DNA of 64,000 nucleotides from Amycolatopsis nalaikhensis (GTDB lineage: Bacteria > Actinomycetota > Actinomycetes > Mycobacteriales > Pseudonocardiaceae), in assembly GCF_030264295.1 (NCBI RefSeq), contig NZ_CP127173.1, positions 8,129,501 to 8,193,500 of the forward strand. The letters are read 5' to 3'. Position 1 is the stretch's first letter. Every line of letters begins with the position of its first letter. The position numbers and the translations under genes were made by a program. Below, in pieces: positions 33,410-41,913 of the stretch. The notes under the pieces are model-generated. The model was not told where the DNA came from. It was given only the letters and a program-made list of their open reading frames with translations, and ran no database searches.

Positions 33410-34126
33410 ATGAGCGCTGGCGTGCCCGTGCTGTGCTTCCCGCCCGCCGGGGCGGGACCGAGCTTCTTCCAGGCCTGGCCGGAGGCGGCGCCGTCGATCC
33501 GGTTCGCCGCGGTCGAGCTGCCCGGCAAGGAACGGCGGTTCGCCGAGCCACCGGCGACCACGATGGCGCAGCTGCTCGACGCCGTCGCCGAAGACGTCCT
33601 GCGCGAAGTGGGCACCGCCGAGCGCGTCGGCGTCTTCGGCCACTCCTTCGGCGCCCTGGTGGCCTACGAGGTCGCGCGGCTGGTGGCACGGGAACGGCCC
33701 GGCACGGAGCTGACCCTGTTCGCCAGTGGCGCCCCGCGGCCCGGCGTGCCGCGGTCGGCCCCGATCGGGGGGCTGCCCGACGACGAGTTCGTGGTGGCCG
33801 TCGCCGAGCTGGCCGGGTACCGGCACGCCGCCCTCGACGACCCCGACCTGCGCGAGCTGCTCTTGCCCGCTCTGCGCGGCGACGTCGCCGTCGACGAGAG
33901 CTACCGGCCCGGCGACCCGCCACCGGTGGCCTTCCCGGTGGTTTCCGTGCGCGGCGAGAACGACACGCTGGTGTCCGCGGAAGCGGCAGGGCGCTGGCGC
34001 GAGGTGACGTCGGCGGGGTGTACGACCCGGGAGTTCCCCGGCGGCCACATGTACCTGGTCGAGCAGTGGCGCCCGCTGGTCGCGCTGCTGGAGCGTGAGC
34101 TCGCCGGCGAAGGAGCCCGGTCGTGA
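33410..34126 (+). CDS. Type II thioesterase 1
   Basis: A 238-residue alpha/beta hydrolase of the GrsT/RifR type: CFPPAGAGPSFFQAW oxyanion region, nucleophile Ser in FGHSFGALVAYE, and late His in FPGGHMYLVEQW. ATG 33410 was chosen because GAGGGG sits at proper distance; ATG 33404 is too close. Such enzymes clear mis-primed carrier proteins or release products. A second one is encoded at 43274. Its stop overlaps the SDR start (GTGA). Confidence 0.88.
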   Translation: MSAGVPVLCFPPAGAGPSFFQAWPEAAPSIRFAAVELPGKERRFAEPPATTMAQLLDAVAEDVLREVGTAERVGVFGHSFGALVAYEVARLVARERPGTELTLFASGAPRPGVPRSAPIGGLPDDEFVVAVAELAGYRHAALDDPDLRELLLPALRGDVAVDESYRPGDPPPVAFPVVSVRGENDTLVSAEAAGRWREVTSAGCTTREFPGGHMYLVEQWRPLVALLERELAGEGARS

Positions 34127-34953
34127 CCGGCCGGCTCACCGGACGGACCGCGATCGTCACCGGCGCCGCACGGGGGATCGGCCGGGCCTGCGCGACCGCA
34201 CTGGCCGCCGAAGGCGCGGACCTGGTGCTGCTCGACGTCGCCGCGCCGATCGAGGGCCTCGGCTACCCGGCGGGCACGGCCAGCCAACTGGACCACACGG
34301 CCGCGTTGTGCACGGACCTCGGGGCGGCGACGCTCGTCGTGGCCGCCGACGTCCGCGACCTCGGCGCGCTGGAAGCCGTGGCCCGCAAGACCGTCGACCG
34401 CTTCGGCCGCATCGACGTGCTGGTCAACAACGCCGGCATCGCCGCGCCCTCGGGCAAGGCGGTCCACGAGATGACCGAGCCCGAGTGGGACCTGATGCTC
34501 GACGTCGACCTGTCCGGCCCGTGGCGGGCGGTGAAGGCCGTGGCCCCCACGATGATCGCCCAGCGCTCCGGCAGCATCGTCACCATCGCCTCGACCGCGG
34601 GCCTGGTCGGGTACCGCAACTTCGCCGGCTACGTCGCGGCCAAGCACGGCGTGCTCGGGCTGACCAGGGCCGCCGCGCTCGACCTCGCGCCGCACAAGGT
34701 CCGCGTCAACGCCGTGTGCCCCGGCTCGGTCCGCGACGACCCGGCGCTGGAAGGCCGGATGCTGTCGGAGATCGCCCGCGCGCTCGGGCTGGACGTCGCC
34801 GAGCACGAGACGACGTTCGTGCGCGACCAGCCCACCAACGAGCTCGTCGAGGCCGCCGACGTCGCCGCGGCCGTCGTCTGGCTCGCCACCGGCGAGTCCC
34901 GGCACGCCACCGGCGGGGTCGTCACCGTCGACGGCGGGTTCACGAGCCGCTGA
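34123..34953 (+). CDS. SDR-family oxidoreductase (mycofactocin-coupled-type insertion)
   Basis: A 276-residue short-chain dehydrogenase: TGAARGIGRA cofactor loop, NNAGIAAP, catalytic Ser in TIASTAG, and YVAAK. An extra segment after the second strand (about residues 44-65, APIEGLGYPAGTASQLDHTA) and the C-terminal TNELVEAADVAAAVVWLA pattern resemble the mycofactocin-associated SDR subfamily, which holds its nicotinamide cofactor tightly. Within the cluster it may oxidise an alcohol or reduce a beta-keto group made by the ketosynthases. Confidence 0.85.
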   Translation: MTGRLTGRTAIVTGAARGIGRACATALAAEGADLVLLDVAAPIEGLGYPAGTASQLDHTAALCTDLGAATLVVAADVRDLGALEAVARKTVDRFGRIDVLVNNAGIAAPSGKAVHEMTEPEWDLMLDVDLSGPWRAVKAVAPTMIAQRSGSIVTIASTAGLVGYRNFAGYVAAKHGVLGLTRAAALDLAPHKVRVNAVCPGSVRDDPALEGRMLSEIARALGLDVAEHETTFVRDQPTNELVEAADVAAAVVWLATGESRHATGGVVTVDGGFTSR

Positions 34954-34971
34954 AGCGGGCGAGGAGGAGCA

Positions 34972-37566
34972 GTGCAGAACGTCTCCATGGGCGCGGCCCT
35001 GTACCGGCTGCCCACCGGGCTCGGCGACGAGACCATCGTCGCCCGCGCATCCGCATTGGGCACCACCGCGTGGTTCCAGCGCGTGCCCAGCGCGGATGCG
35101 GACCGGTGGCGCGAGCGCGAACTGCGCCGCGGCAGCCCCGGCCCCGCCCGGCTCGTCGTCCTGTCCTTCGACAACGGCGACCGCGAGCTGGTCGTGACCG
35201 CGCCGGTCCCCGACGCGCTCGCCCTCGCGGTCATCGACGGCGAAATCGCGGACGTGCCGGTACCGGAGCCCCGGGGCCCGCTGGCCGAAGCGGCGGCCGT
35301 CCGGGACCCGCTCACGCACCTGGCCGGACCGTCACGTCCCTCCACTGTGGACTTGGGGCGGGCCGATCCCGCCGACGTGCTCGCGGCGCTCGGCCTCGTC
35401 TTCAGCCGCTACGCCCGGACCACCACGGTGGCGTTCGGGGTGCCCGGCGGGGCCGTGCTCGTCACGGTCGAAGAAGACCAGCCGGTCGGCGTGTTCCGCA
35501 AGCAGACGGCCACCGCTCCCGCCGGAACCACCCGTGACCGGCCCACGGTCGGCATCGTGGTCGAGGAACAGCTCGTACCCGAACGGCTCCGCTCGGCACC
35601 GGCCACGCCCTACGCCCTGACCGTGCACATCCACGGGGAACGGGCCACCGGCCACTTCGCCGCCGACGCCGTCGCGCCGTGGGCCGCCGACCAGCTCGGC
35701 CGCCACCTGGCCGCTGTGCTCGACGAACTGCGCAACGGCGACCAGGACCGGCCGCTGTCCGACATCGCCCTCGAAGCACCGCCGGTGGCGGCCCCGGAAG
35801 CCACGGGGGACCCGCGCACGATCACCGACGTCTTCGCCGAGCAGGTCGCGCTGCGCCTCGGCGCCGCGGCGGTGTCCGGTGAGGACGGCCGGCTCGGCTA
35901 CACCGAACTGGCCGAGCGAGCCGAGCGGTACGCCGCGGGCCTGCGCGAACGCGGGGTCCGGCCCGGCGACCGGGTCGGGATCGTGCACGAGCGCGGCGCC
36001 GAACTGGTCGCGATCCTGCTCGGCGTGCTGCGGGCCGGTGCGGTCTACGTCCCGCTCGACCCGGCCTACCCCGACCAGCGGCTGGCCTACATCGCCGACG
36101 ACGCCGGGCTGACCCTCGTCGTCACCGACGGCACCGCCGCGCAGCGCCTGCCCGGGCGTCCCTGCGTCACCGCGGCCGAGCTGCCCGCCGACGGCCCGGT
36201 CCCGGCCGCGCTCGCCGCGCCGGACGACCCGGCCTACGTCATCTACACCTCCGGCTCCACCGGGCGGCCCAAGGGCGTCGTCGTCCCGCACCGCAACGTC
36301 GTCGACCTCATCACCGGCACCGCCGACGGCTTCGGGCTCGGCGAGGACGACGTCTGGACGTGGTTCCACTCGGTCGCGTTCGACTTCTCCGTCTGGGAGA
36401 TCTGGGGCTGCCTGCTCACCGGCGGCCGCCTGGTCGTCGTGCCGGAGTGGACCCGGCGTGAGCCGGACGAGTTCGCCGCGCTGCTGCGGGACGAACGCGT
36501 CACCGTCCTCAACCAGACGCCGTCGAGCTTCGCTCAGGTGACCGAAACACAGCTGCGGCGCTTCGACGACCTCGCGCTGCGGCTGGTGATCTTCGGCGGC
36601 GAACCCCTGGACGCCTTCGCGCTCCTGCCGTGGTTCGATCGGTACCCGGAGACGCGGTGCCGGCTGGTGAACATGTTCGGCATCACCGAAACCACCGTCC
36701 ACGTCACCGCCCAGACCGTGACCCGCGCGGACGCGCTCGCCGGGTCGCGCTCGGTCGGCCGGGCCATCCCCGGCTGGCAGATCAGCGTCGTCGACCCGCG
36801 CCTGCGCCCCCTGCCGCCGGGTGTGCCCGGGGAGATCGCCGTCGGCGGGGCCGGGCTCGCGCACGGCTACCTGGGGCGGGCCGAGCTGACCGCGCAGCGG
36901 TTCGTCACCGACCCGGCGACCGGGCAGCGGCGCTACCTCAGCGGCGACCTGGGCCGGCTGCTGCCCGACGGGCGGCTCGAACACCTCGGCCGGCTCGACA
37001 GCCAGGTCAAGCTGCGCGGCTACCGGATCGAGCTGGACGAGATCCGCAGGGTCCTGCTGGCCGAGCCGGAGGTCGTCGCGGCGGCCGTCGTGCTCGCCGC
37101 CCCGGGCACCGCCGAAGCGCGCCTCGACGCCTACGTCGTCCTGGCCGACGGCACTCCCGCCTCGGCGACGGCCGGGCTGCGGACCCGCGCGGCCGCGCTG
37201 CTGCCCGCGTACATGGTGCCCACCACGTTCACGGCCGTGCCCGCGCTTCCCTTGACGGTCAACGGGAAGCTCGACGAAGCCGCCCTGCCCGAGCCGGTGC
37301 TCGGCGGCACCCCGGTCGTCACGGACACCGACCGCGACGCGGACGTCGTGCTGGCCGCGTGGCGCGCGGTCCTCGGCGACGGCGTCGGCCCGGACGACCA
37401 CTTCTTCGACTCCGGCGGCAACTCGCTGCTCGCCGCGAAGACACTGGCCGCCCTGCGGGAGGCCGGCCTGACGGTCGGCATCCGCGACCTCTACGGCCAC
37501 CCCACCCCGCGCCGTCTCGCCGACCACCTCGCCGAACAGTCCCGAGAGAAGGAAGCCCAGCCGTGA
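34972..37566 (+). CDS. NRPS: degenerate C remnant, threonine-specific A domain, T domain
   Basis: 864 residues from GTG 34972 (GAGGAGGAG upstream). Residues ~1-280 resemble the C-lobe of a condensation domain but contain no HHxxxDG, so they cannot condense in the usual way. The A domain (~283-790) has YTSGSTGRPKGV (~425), FDFSVWEIWG, TVLNQTPSSF, LVIFGGEPLD, and NMFGITETTVHV. Reading the pocket positions gives D-F-W-N-I-G-M-V-H-K, the established threonine code. The carrier domain follows (~800-860, DHFFDSGGNSLLA, Ser ~819). Its TGA overlaps the next gene, a second free-standing PCP. It most likely loads L-Thr, which can then be modified or passed on in trans. Confidence 0.9.
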   Translation: MQNVSMGAALYRLPTGLGDETIVARASALGTTAWFQRVPSADADRWRERELRRGSPGPARLVVLSFDNGDRELVVTAPVPDALALAVIDGEIADVPVPEPRGPLAEAAAVRDPLTHLAGPSRPSTVDLGRADPADVLAALGLVFSRYARTTTVAFGVPGGAVLVTVEEDQPVGVFRKQTATAPAGTTRDRPTVGIVVEEQLVPERLRSAPATPYALTVHIHGERATGHFAADAVAPWAADQLGRHLAAVLDELRNGDQDRPLSDIALEAPPVAAPEATGDPRTITDVFAEQVALRLGAAAVSGEDGRLGYTELAERAERYAAGLRERGVRPGDRVGIVHERGAELVAILLGVLRAGAVYVPLDPAYPDQRLAYIADDAGLTLVVTDGTAAQRLPGRPCVTAAELPADGPVPAALAAPDDPAYVIYTSGSTGRPKGVVVPHRNVVDLITGTADGFGLGEDDVWTWFHSVAFDFSVWEIWGCLLTGGRLVVVPEWTRREPDEFAALLRDERVTVLNQTPSSFAQVTETQLRRFDDLALRLVIFGGEPLDAFALLPWFDRYPETRCRLVNMFGITETTVHVTAQTVTRADALAGSRSVGRAIPGWQISVVDPRLRPLPPGVPGEIAVGGAGLAHGYLGRAELTAQRFVTDPATGQRRYLSGDLGRLLPDGRLEHLGRLDSQVKLRGYRIELDEIRRVLLAEPEVVAAAVVLAAPGTAEARLDAYVVLADGTPASATAGLRTRAAALLPAYMVPTTFTAVPALPLTVNGKLDEAALPEPVLGGTPVVTDTDRDADVVLAAWRAVLGDGVGPDDHFFDSGGNSLLAAKTLAALREAGLTVGIRDLYGHPTPRRLADHLAEQSREKEAQP

Positions 37567-37814
37567 CCACACCGCACCCCGACCTCACCACCCTGGTCCG
37601 CGAGACGTGGGCCCGCGTGCTGGGCCACGACCGCTTCACCGACGACGACCACTGGTTCTCCGTCGGCGGCAACTCCCTCGGCGCGACCCGGATCATGGCC
37701 GCCCTCGGCCGCGCGGTCGGCACCCGGCTGCCGGTCCGCATGCTCTTCGACCACCAGACGGTGGCGACGCTGGTCGCCGCCGTGTCCGCCCGGCTGGAGG
37801 CGAACGCGGCATGA
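37563..37814 (+). CDS. Discrete peptidyl carrier protein
   Basis: An 83-residue phosphopantetheine carrier with DDDHWFSVGGNSLGATRIMA (Ser ~39), very like the carrier motif at the end of the Thr-loading NRPS. It overlaps that gene (GTGA) and the exporter gene (ATGA). It may receive an aminoacyl group by transfer from NRPS2, or be loaded by the stand-alone ligase at 41910. Confidence 0.9.
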   Translation: MTTPHPDLTTLVRETWARVLGHDRFTDDDHWFSVGGNSLGATRIMAALGRAVGTRLPVRMLFDHQTVATLVAAVSARLEANAA

Positions 37815-39079
37815 AGGGCCTGAAGCGGATCGCGGCGCTGCCGCGGGCCGCGCGGCTGCTGATCGCCACCAACGGGATCAGCGCGCTGGGCGCGGGCATG
37901 GTGATGCCCTTCCTCTGGATCTACCTCACCGAGGTCCGGCACCTGCCGACCTGGGTACCCGCGGCGACGCTGGCCGTGCAGGCGTTCGCGGCCGTCTTCG
38001 GCGGCCTGGCCTACGGCGCGCTGCTCGACCGGCTGCCCTACAACGTCGTCGTGCCGCTGTCCAACGTGAACGCCGGCATCGGGACGCTGCTGTTCGCCTT
38101 CGCCGGTCAGGCGTGGGTGGCGGTCACCGCCGCGGTGGTGTTCGGGTTCGGCATCAGCGGGGTCGGCACTGCCGTGCGCGCGGCCTACGGCGCGACGACC
38201 ACCCCCGAGCAGCGCGAGACCGCCTACTCCGCGGACTACGGCGTGCTGAACGTGGCGATGGGGATCGGCGTGATCCTCGGCGGCGTGTTCGCCGCGCTGG
38301 CGTTCCTCAGCCCGGTCGGGCGGTACTTCCTGATGTACTCGATCGACGCGGCCACGTTCTTCGTGATGGCCGTGGCGACGGTGAAGGTGCTGCCGAACCG
38401 GGTGCACCACAAGGAAAGCCAGGCAGGCGGCGGCCGCGGCAGCTACCGGGCCGTGCTGCGCCAGCCCGCCCTGCTGGCCCTGCTCGCGGTGCTGCTGCTC
38501 TCGGCGCTGGTGTCCTTCGGCCAGTTCCGCGCCGGGCTGCCCGGCTACCTGACGCAGACCGGCGCGATCACCGCGAGCGGGCTGTCGTTCGCCTTCGCCG
38601 TCAACATCATCCTCTGCGCGGTCGTGCAGTTCGCGGTGATGCCGCACCTGGAGCGGTTCTCCCGGACACTGCTGGTCGCCGGCAGCGGCGTGATGTTCGC
38701 GGCCTGCTGGGTGTTCGTGCTCCTGGCCGGCGGCCACACGGGCATGACGGCGCTGGTGCTGGCCACGGTCGCGGTGATCCTGCTGTCGATCGGGGAGTCG
38801 CTGGTCGTCCCGCTGCTGACGACGCTGCTGAACAACGCGGTCGGGGAAGACCTGCGGGGCCGGGCGAACGCCTTGTTCTCGATCACCCTGTCCACCAGCG
38901 CCGTGATCGGCCCGTCGCTGGCCGGCGCGCTGCTGCCGTTCGGGTCCGGTGCCGTGTTCGTCGGCGTGATGATCGCGCTCAGCGTCGTCGCGACCGTGCT
39001 GGTGCTGGGGCTGCGCCGGACGCTGCCCGCCGAGCGGGCCGTGCCGGAGACCGTCGAGGAAATGGAGGCCGCGGCATGA
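37811..39079 (+). CDS. MFS transporter, probable product exporter
   Basis: A 422-residue 12-helix major facilitator (first helix LIATNGISALGAGMVMPFLWIYL; motif A-like FGGLAYGALLDRLPYNVVV; long loop NRVHHKESQAGGGRGSY between the two six-helix halves). It lies in the middle of the biosynthetic operon and overlaps genes on both sides, so export of the cluster product or self-resistance is the best reading. Confidence 0.88.
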   Translation: MKGLKRIAALPRAARLLIATNGISALGAGMVMPFLWIYLTEVRHLPTWVPAATLAVQAFAAVFGGLAYGALLDRLPYNVVVPLSNVNAGIGTLLFAFAGQAWVAVTAAVVFGFGISGVGTAVRAAYGATTTPEQRETAYSADYGVLNVAMGIGVILGGVFAALAFLSPVGRYFLMYSIDAATFFVMAVATVKVLPNRVHHKESQAGGGRGSYRAVLRQPALLALLAVLLLSALVSFGQFRAGLPGYLTQTGAITASGLSFAFAVNIILCAVVQFAVMPHLERFSRTLLVAGSGVMFAACWVFVLLAGGHTGMTALVLATVAVILLSIGESLVVPLLTTLLNNAVGEDLRGRANALFSITLSTSAVIGPSLAGALLPFGSGAVFVGVMIALSVVATVLVLGLRRTLPAERAVPETVEEMEAAA

Positions 39080-40308
39080 GCGGGAAGCCGGGATCCGACG
39101 CCATCGCGATCGTCGGGATGGGCTGCCGGTACGCCGGCGCCGGGAGCGCGTCGCAGTTCTGGGACAACCTGCGGTCCGGCCGGGACCGGTTCACCCGCGG
39201 CGCGCCGGTGCCGCCGGGGGACGGGCCGCGCGACATCGCGGCGTGGGGCTTCATTCCCGACCGCGACCTCTACGACGCCGGGCTGGTCGGCTACACGCGC
39301 GAGACGGCCGAGCGGGACCCGCAGCACGGCATGCTCTTCGAGGCGATGTGGGCGGCGGCCGAGGACGCCGGGCTGCGGCTGTCGGACATCGGCCGCTCGA
39401 CGGCGGTCTACGCCGGGGTGTCGCGCACCAAGCACGTCGTGCGCGGCACCTTCGAGGAGACCGCGGACCTGGACGCGACGTTCGCGGGCCCGCACTTCTC
39501 CTACTTCCACGACCTGCAGGCCGAAAGCATCATGATCGACGCCTCGTGCGCGACCGGGCTGGTCGTGGTGCACCTGGCCTGCCAGAGCCTGCGGCTGGGC
39601 GCCAGCGACTACGCCTTCGCCGGCGGCGTCGCGGTGATGGAGACCGACGGCACCTACGAGTACACGCCCAACGGCATCTACTCCAGCGAAGGCGTCTGCC
39701 GCCCGTTCGACCGGGCCTCCACCGGCACGGTCCCCGGCGACGGCGTCGGCGCGGTCCTGCTGCGGCGGCTCGAGGACGCCCTCGCCGACGGCGACCCGAT
39801 CCACGCCGTGATCCGCTCGACGGTCGTCGACAACGACGGCAGGCAGAAGGCCGGGTTCACCATCCCCGGCGTGCCCGGCAAGATCCGGGTCGTCGAGCGG
39901 GCACTGGCCGAGGCCGGGGTGACCGGCGCCGACCTCGGCTACGTCGAGGCGCACGGCGTCGGCATCCCGATGAACGACCAGATCGAGGCGACCGCGCTGA
40001 CCGAGGCACTCGGCTCGGCGGGCCAGCCGCTGGCCGTGGGGTCGGTGAAGGCGAGCATCGGGCACACCGACACCGCCGCCGGGCTGGCCGCGCTGATCAA
40101 GACCGCCTACGCGGTGGAGCACGGGTACCTGCCCGCGACCCCGAACACCGCCGACCCGATCGAGGAGCTGACCGCGGGCGGCGACCGGTTCTCGATCCTG
40201 CCCGAGGGCCGGGACTGGACGCCGCCGGGTCCGCGCCGGGCCGGGGTCATGTCGGCCGGGATCGGGGGCACCAACGCGTTCGCGATCGTCGAGCAGGTCC
40301 CGTGCTGA
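39076..40308 (+). CDS. Beta-ketoacyl synthase 1 (stand-alone)
   Basis: A 410-residue ketosynthase with all three catalytic residues: Cys in MIDASCATGLVVVH (the usual ACSSS is ASCAT), His in VEAHGVGIPM, and His in SIGHTDTAAG. The start IAIVGMGCRYAG and the DPQHGMLFEAMWAAAEDAG segment resemble modular PKS KS domains more than FabF, so it may derive from a modular PKS. ATG 39076 overlaps the MFS stop. It could decarboxylatively condense a malonyl unit with an aminoacyl- or acyl-carrier thioester. Confidence 0.88.
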   Translation: MSGKPGSDAIAIVGMGCRYAGAGSASQFWDNLRSGRDRFTRGAPVPPGDGPRDIAAWGFIPDRDLYDAGLVGYTRETAERDPQHGMLFEAMWAAAEDAGLRLSDIGRSTAVYAGVSRTKHVVRGTFEETADLDATFAGPHFSYFHDLQAESIMIDASCATGLVVVHLACQSLRLGASDYAFAGGVAVMETDGTYEYTPNGIYSSEGVCRPFDRASTGTVPGDGVGAVLLRRLEDALADGDPIHAVIRSTVVDNDGRQKAGFTIPGVPGKIRVVERALAEAGVTGADLGYVEAHGVGIPMNDQIEATALTEALGSAGQPLAVGSVKASIGHTDTAAGLAALIKTAYAVEHGYLPATPNTADPIEELTAGGDRFSILPEGRDWTPPGPRRAGVMSAGIGGTNAFAIVEQVPC

Positions 40309-41453
40309 CCGCAGGACGGCACCGCGACCGGGTGTTCTGCGTGACGGGCGCCGCCTGGCGCACGTCACTCGGCGCCGACCGGGACGAGGTGTGGGCCGAC
40401 CTGCTCGCCGGGCGGTCGGGCCACCGCGTGGTCCCGGGGGCGACGGTGCTGCGCAGCTTCGTCGCGGGCCTGCTGCCCGACGGTCCCGCCGACGGCGGCC
40501 CGCGCGAGCGGCACGTCGAACTCGCCACGCTCACCGCCGAAGCCGCATTGCGCGACGCGGGACTGCGAGCCGAGGACGCCGACCCGGTCCTGGTGCTCGG
40601 CACCAGCCTGGGCCCGCACATCGACGACCCGGATCCGGGGTCCCTGCACGACTGGACGGCCGAGGCGGCCAAGCGGCTCGGCCTGACCCGGGCGCCGGTT
40701 TCGCTGTCGACGGCGTGCTCGTCGGGTTCCGACGCGATCGCCGTCGCGGCCGAGCTTCTGGAGGCGGGCTACGCCGACGTGGTCGTCGCCGGGGGCGTCG
40801 ACCTGCTGACCGAAGGCAAACGGCTCGGGCATTCGCTGCTCGGCACGCTGTCGCCGACGCTGCACCGCGCGTTCGACACCGAACGATCCGGGATGCTGCC
40901 CGGCGACGGCGCCGCCTACGTCGTGCTGGAACGCGAGGAGTCGGCGCGACGGCGCGGGGCCCGCCCGCTGGGTTACCTGCGCGGCTGGGGGTCCACCAAC
41001 GACGCGGCCGGGATGACCGCGCCGAAGAGCGACGGCGAGGCGGCCGCGCGGGCGGTCCGCCGCAGCGTCGAGGTGGCCGGGCTGGGACTGGCCGACGTCG
41101 CCGTGGTCAACGCCCACGGAACCGCGACGGTCCTCAACGACGAAGCCGAAGCCACCTGCCTGTCCGGGCTGTTCGGAGACCTCGAACGCCCGCCGGTGGT
41201 GTTCGCGACCAAGGGCGCGCTGGGCCACTCGCTGGGCGCGACCGGCGTCGTCGAAGCGATCACGCTGCTGCTGGCGTTGCGGGACCGGACGGTGCCGCCG
41301 GTGCTCGGGCTGACCCGGCCGATGCCGGAGCTGCGGCTGCCGGTCGCGCGGGACGCGCCGCACGCGGTCGAGGGCGACTTCGGGATCTCGCTGACCCTCG
41401 GCTTCGGGGGGTTCAACACGTGCCTGCTGTTCGAACGGGGGCCCGATGCCTGA
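40302..41453 (+). CDS. Beta-ketoacyl synthase 2 (FabF-like)
   Basis: A 383-residue KS. Cys in SLSTACSSGSDAIA, His in VNAHGTATVLNDEAE and His in KGALGHSLGATG give a complete Cys-His-His set. The shape is closer to FabF/KASII and to type II PKS ketosynthases. The GTG start overlaps KS1 by 7 bases. Paired with KS1 and the next, Cys-less KS-like protein, it suggests iterative chain extension on the discrete ACP. No dehydratase or enoylreductase gene is nearby. Confidence 0.85.
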   Translation: MLTAGRHRDRVFCVTGAAWRTSLGADRDEVWADLLAGRSGHRVVPGATVLRSFVAGLLPDGPADGGPRERHVELATLTAEAALRDAGLRAEDADPVLVLGTSLGPHIDDPDPGSLHDWTAEAAKRLGLTRAPVSLSTACSSGSDAIAVAAELLEAGYADVVVAGGVDLLTEGKRLGHSLLGTLSPTLHRAFDTERSGMLPGDGAAYVVLEREESARRRGARPLGYLRGWGSTNDAAGMTAPKSDGEAAARAVRRSVEVAGLGLADVAVVNAHGTATVLNDEAEATCLSGLFGDLERPPVVFATKGALGHSLGATGVVEAITLLLALRDRTVPPVLGLTRPMPELRLPVARDAPHAVEGDFGISLTLGFGGFNTCLLFERGPDA

Positions 41454-41913
41454 GGTGATCACCACCGGGACCCGCGCCCCGGACGCGCCCCGCCCGCCCG
41501 ACGCCCAGGTCCGCTACGCCGACCCGGCCGCGTGGCTGGTGTGCGACCTGGTCGGCCGGGCCCTGCGGGACTGGCCCGGCGACCGCGGGCCGCTGGCCGT
41601 GCTGGGGGTCAGCGAGTACGCCACCGGCGACACGCTGCGCCGGGTCGCGGCCGACGTCGGCAAGGGCACGGTGTCGCCGTTGCGGTTCGTCGCGGCGAGC
41701 CCCGGCACGCTCGTCGGTTTGAGCTGCCTGCAGTTCGGGCTGCACGGGCCGAGCCTGCTGCTCACGATGCCGCCGGCGGAAGGCCTGCCGGTGGCGCGGG
41801 TGCTGGCCGCGCGGTGGCTTTCCGGCGCGGCCCCGGCGGTGCTGCTGGTGACGCACGAGGTCGACCGGTCCGGCACCCACCGAGGTACCTGCGAACTGCT
41901 GGAGGCGGCGTGA
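41446..41913 (+). CDS. Truncated, Cys-less ketosynthase-like protein
   Basis: A 155-residue protein resembling only the N-terminal half of a FabF-type KS. LRFVAASPGTLVGLSCLQFGL followed by HGPSLLLTMPPAEGLPVARV matches the segment that should read STACASG, but the nucleophile Cys region is replaced by TMPPAEG. It therefore cannot be a ketosynthase and may act as a chain-length-factor-like or scaffold subunit for KS1 or KS2. ATG 41446 overlaps the KS2 stop, and its own stop overlaps the ligase start. Confidence 0.75.
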   Translation: MPEVITTGTRAPDAPRPPDAQVRYADPAAWLVCDLVGRALRDWPGDRGPLAVLGVSEYATGDTLRRVAADVGKGTVSPLRFVAASPGTLVGLSCLQFGLHGPSLLLTMPPAEGLPVARVLAARWLSGAAPAVLLVTHEVDRSGTHRGTCELLEAA

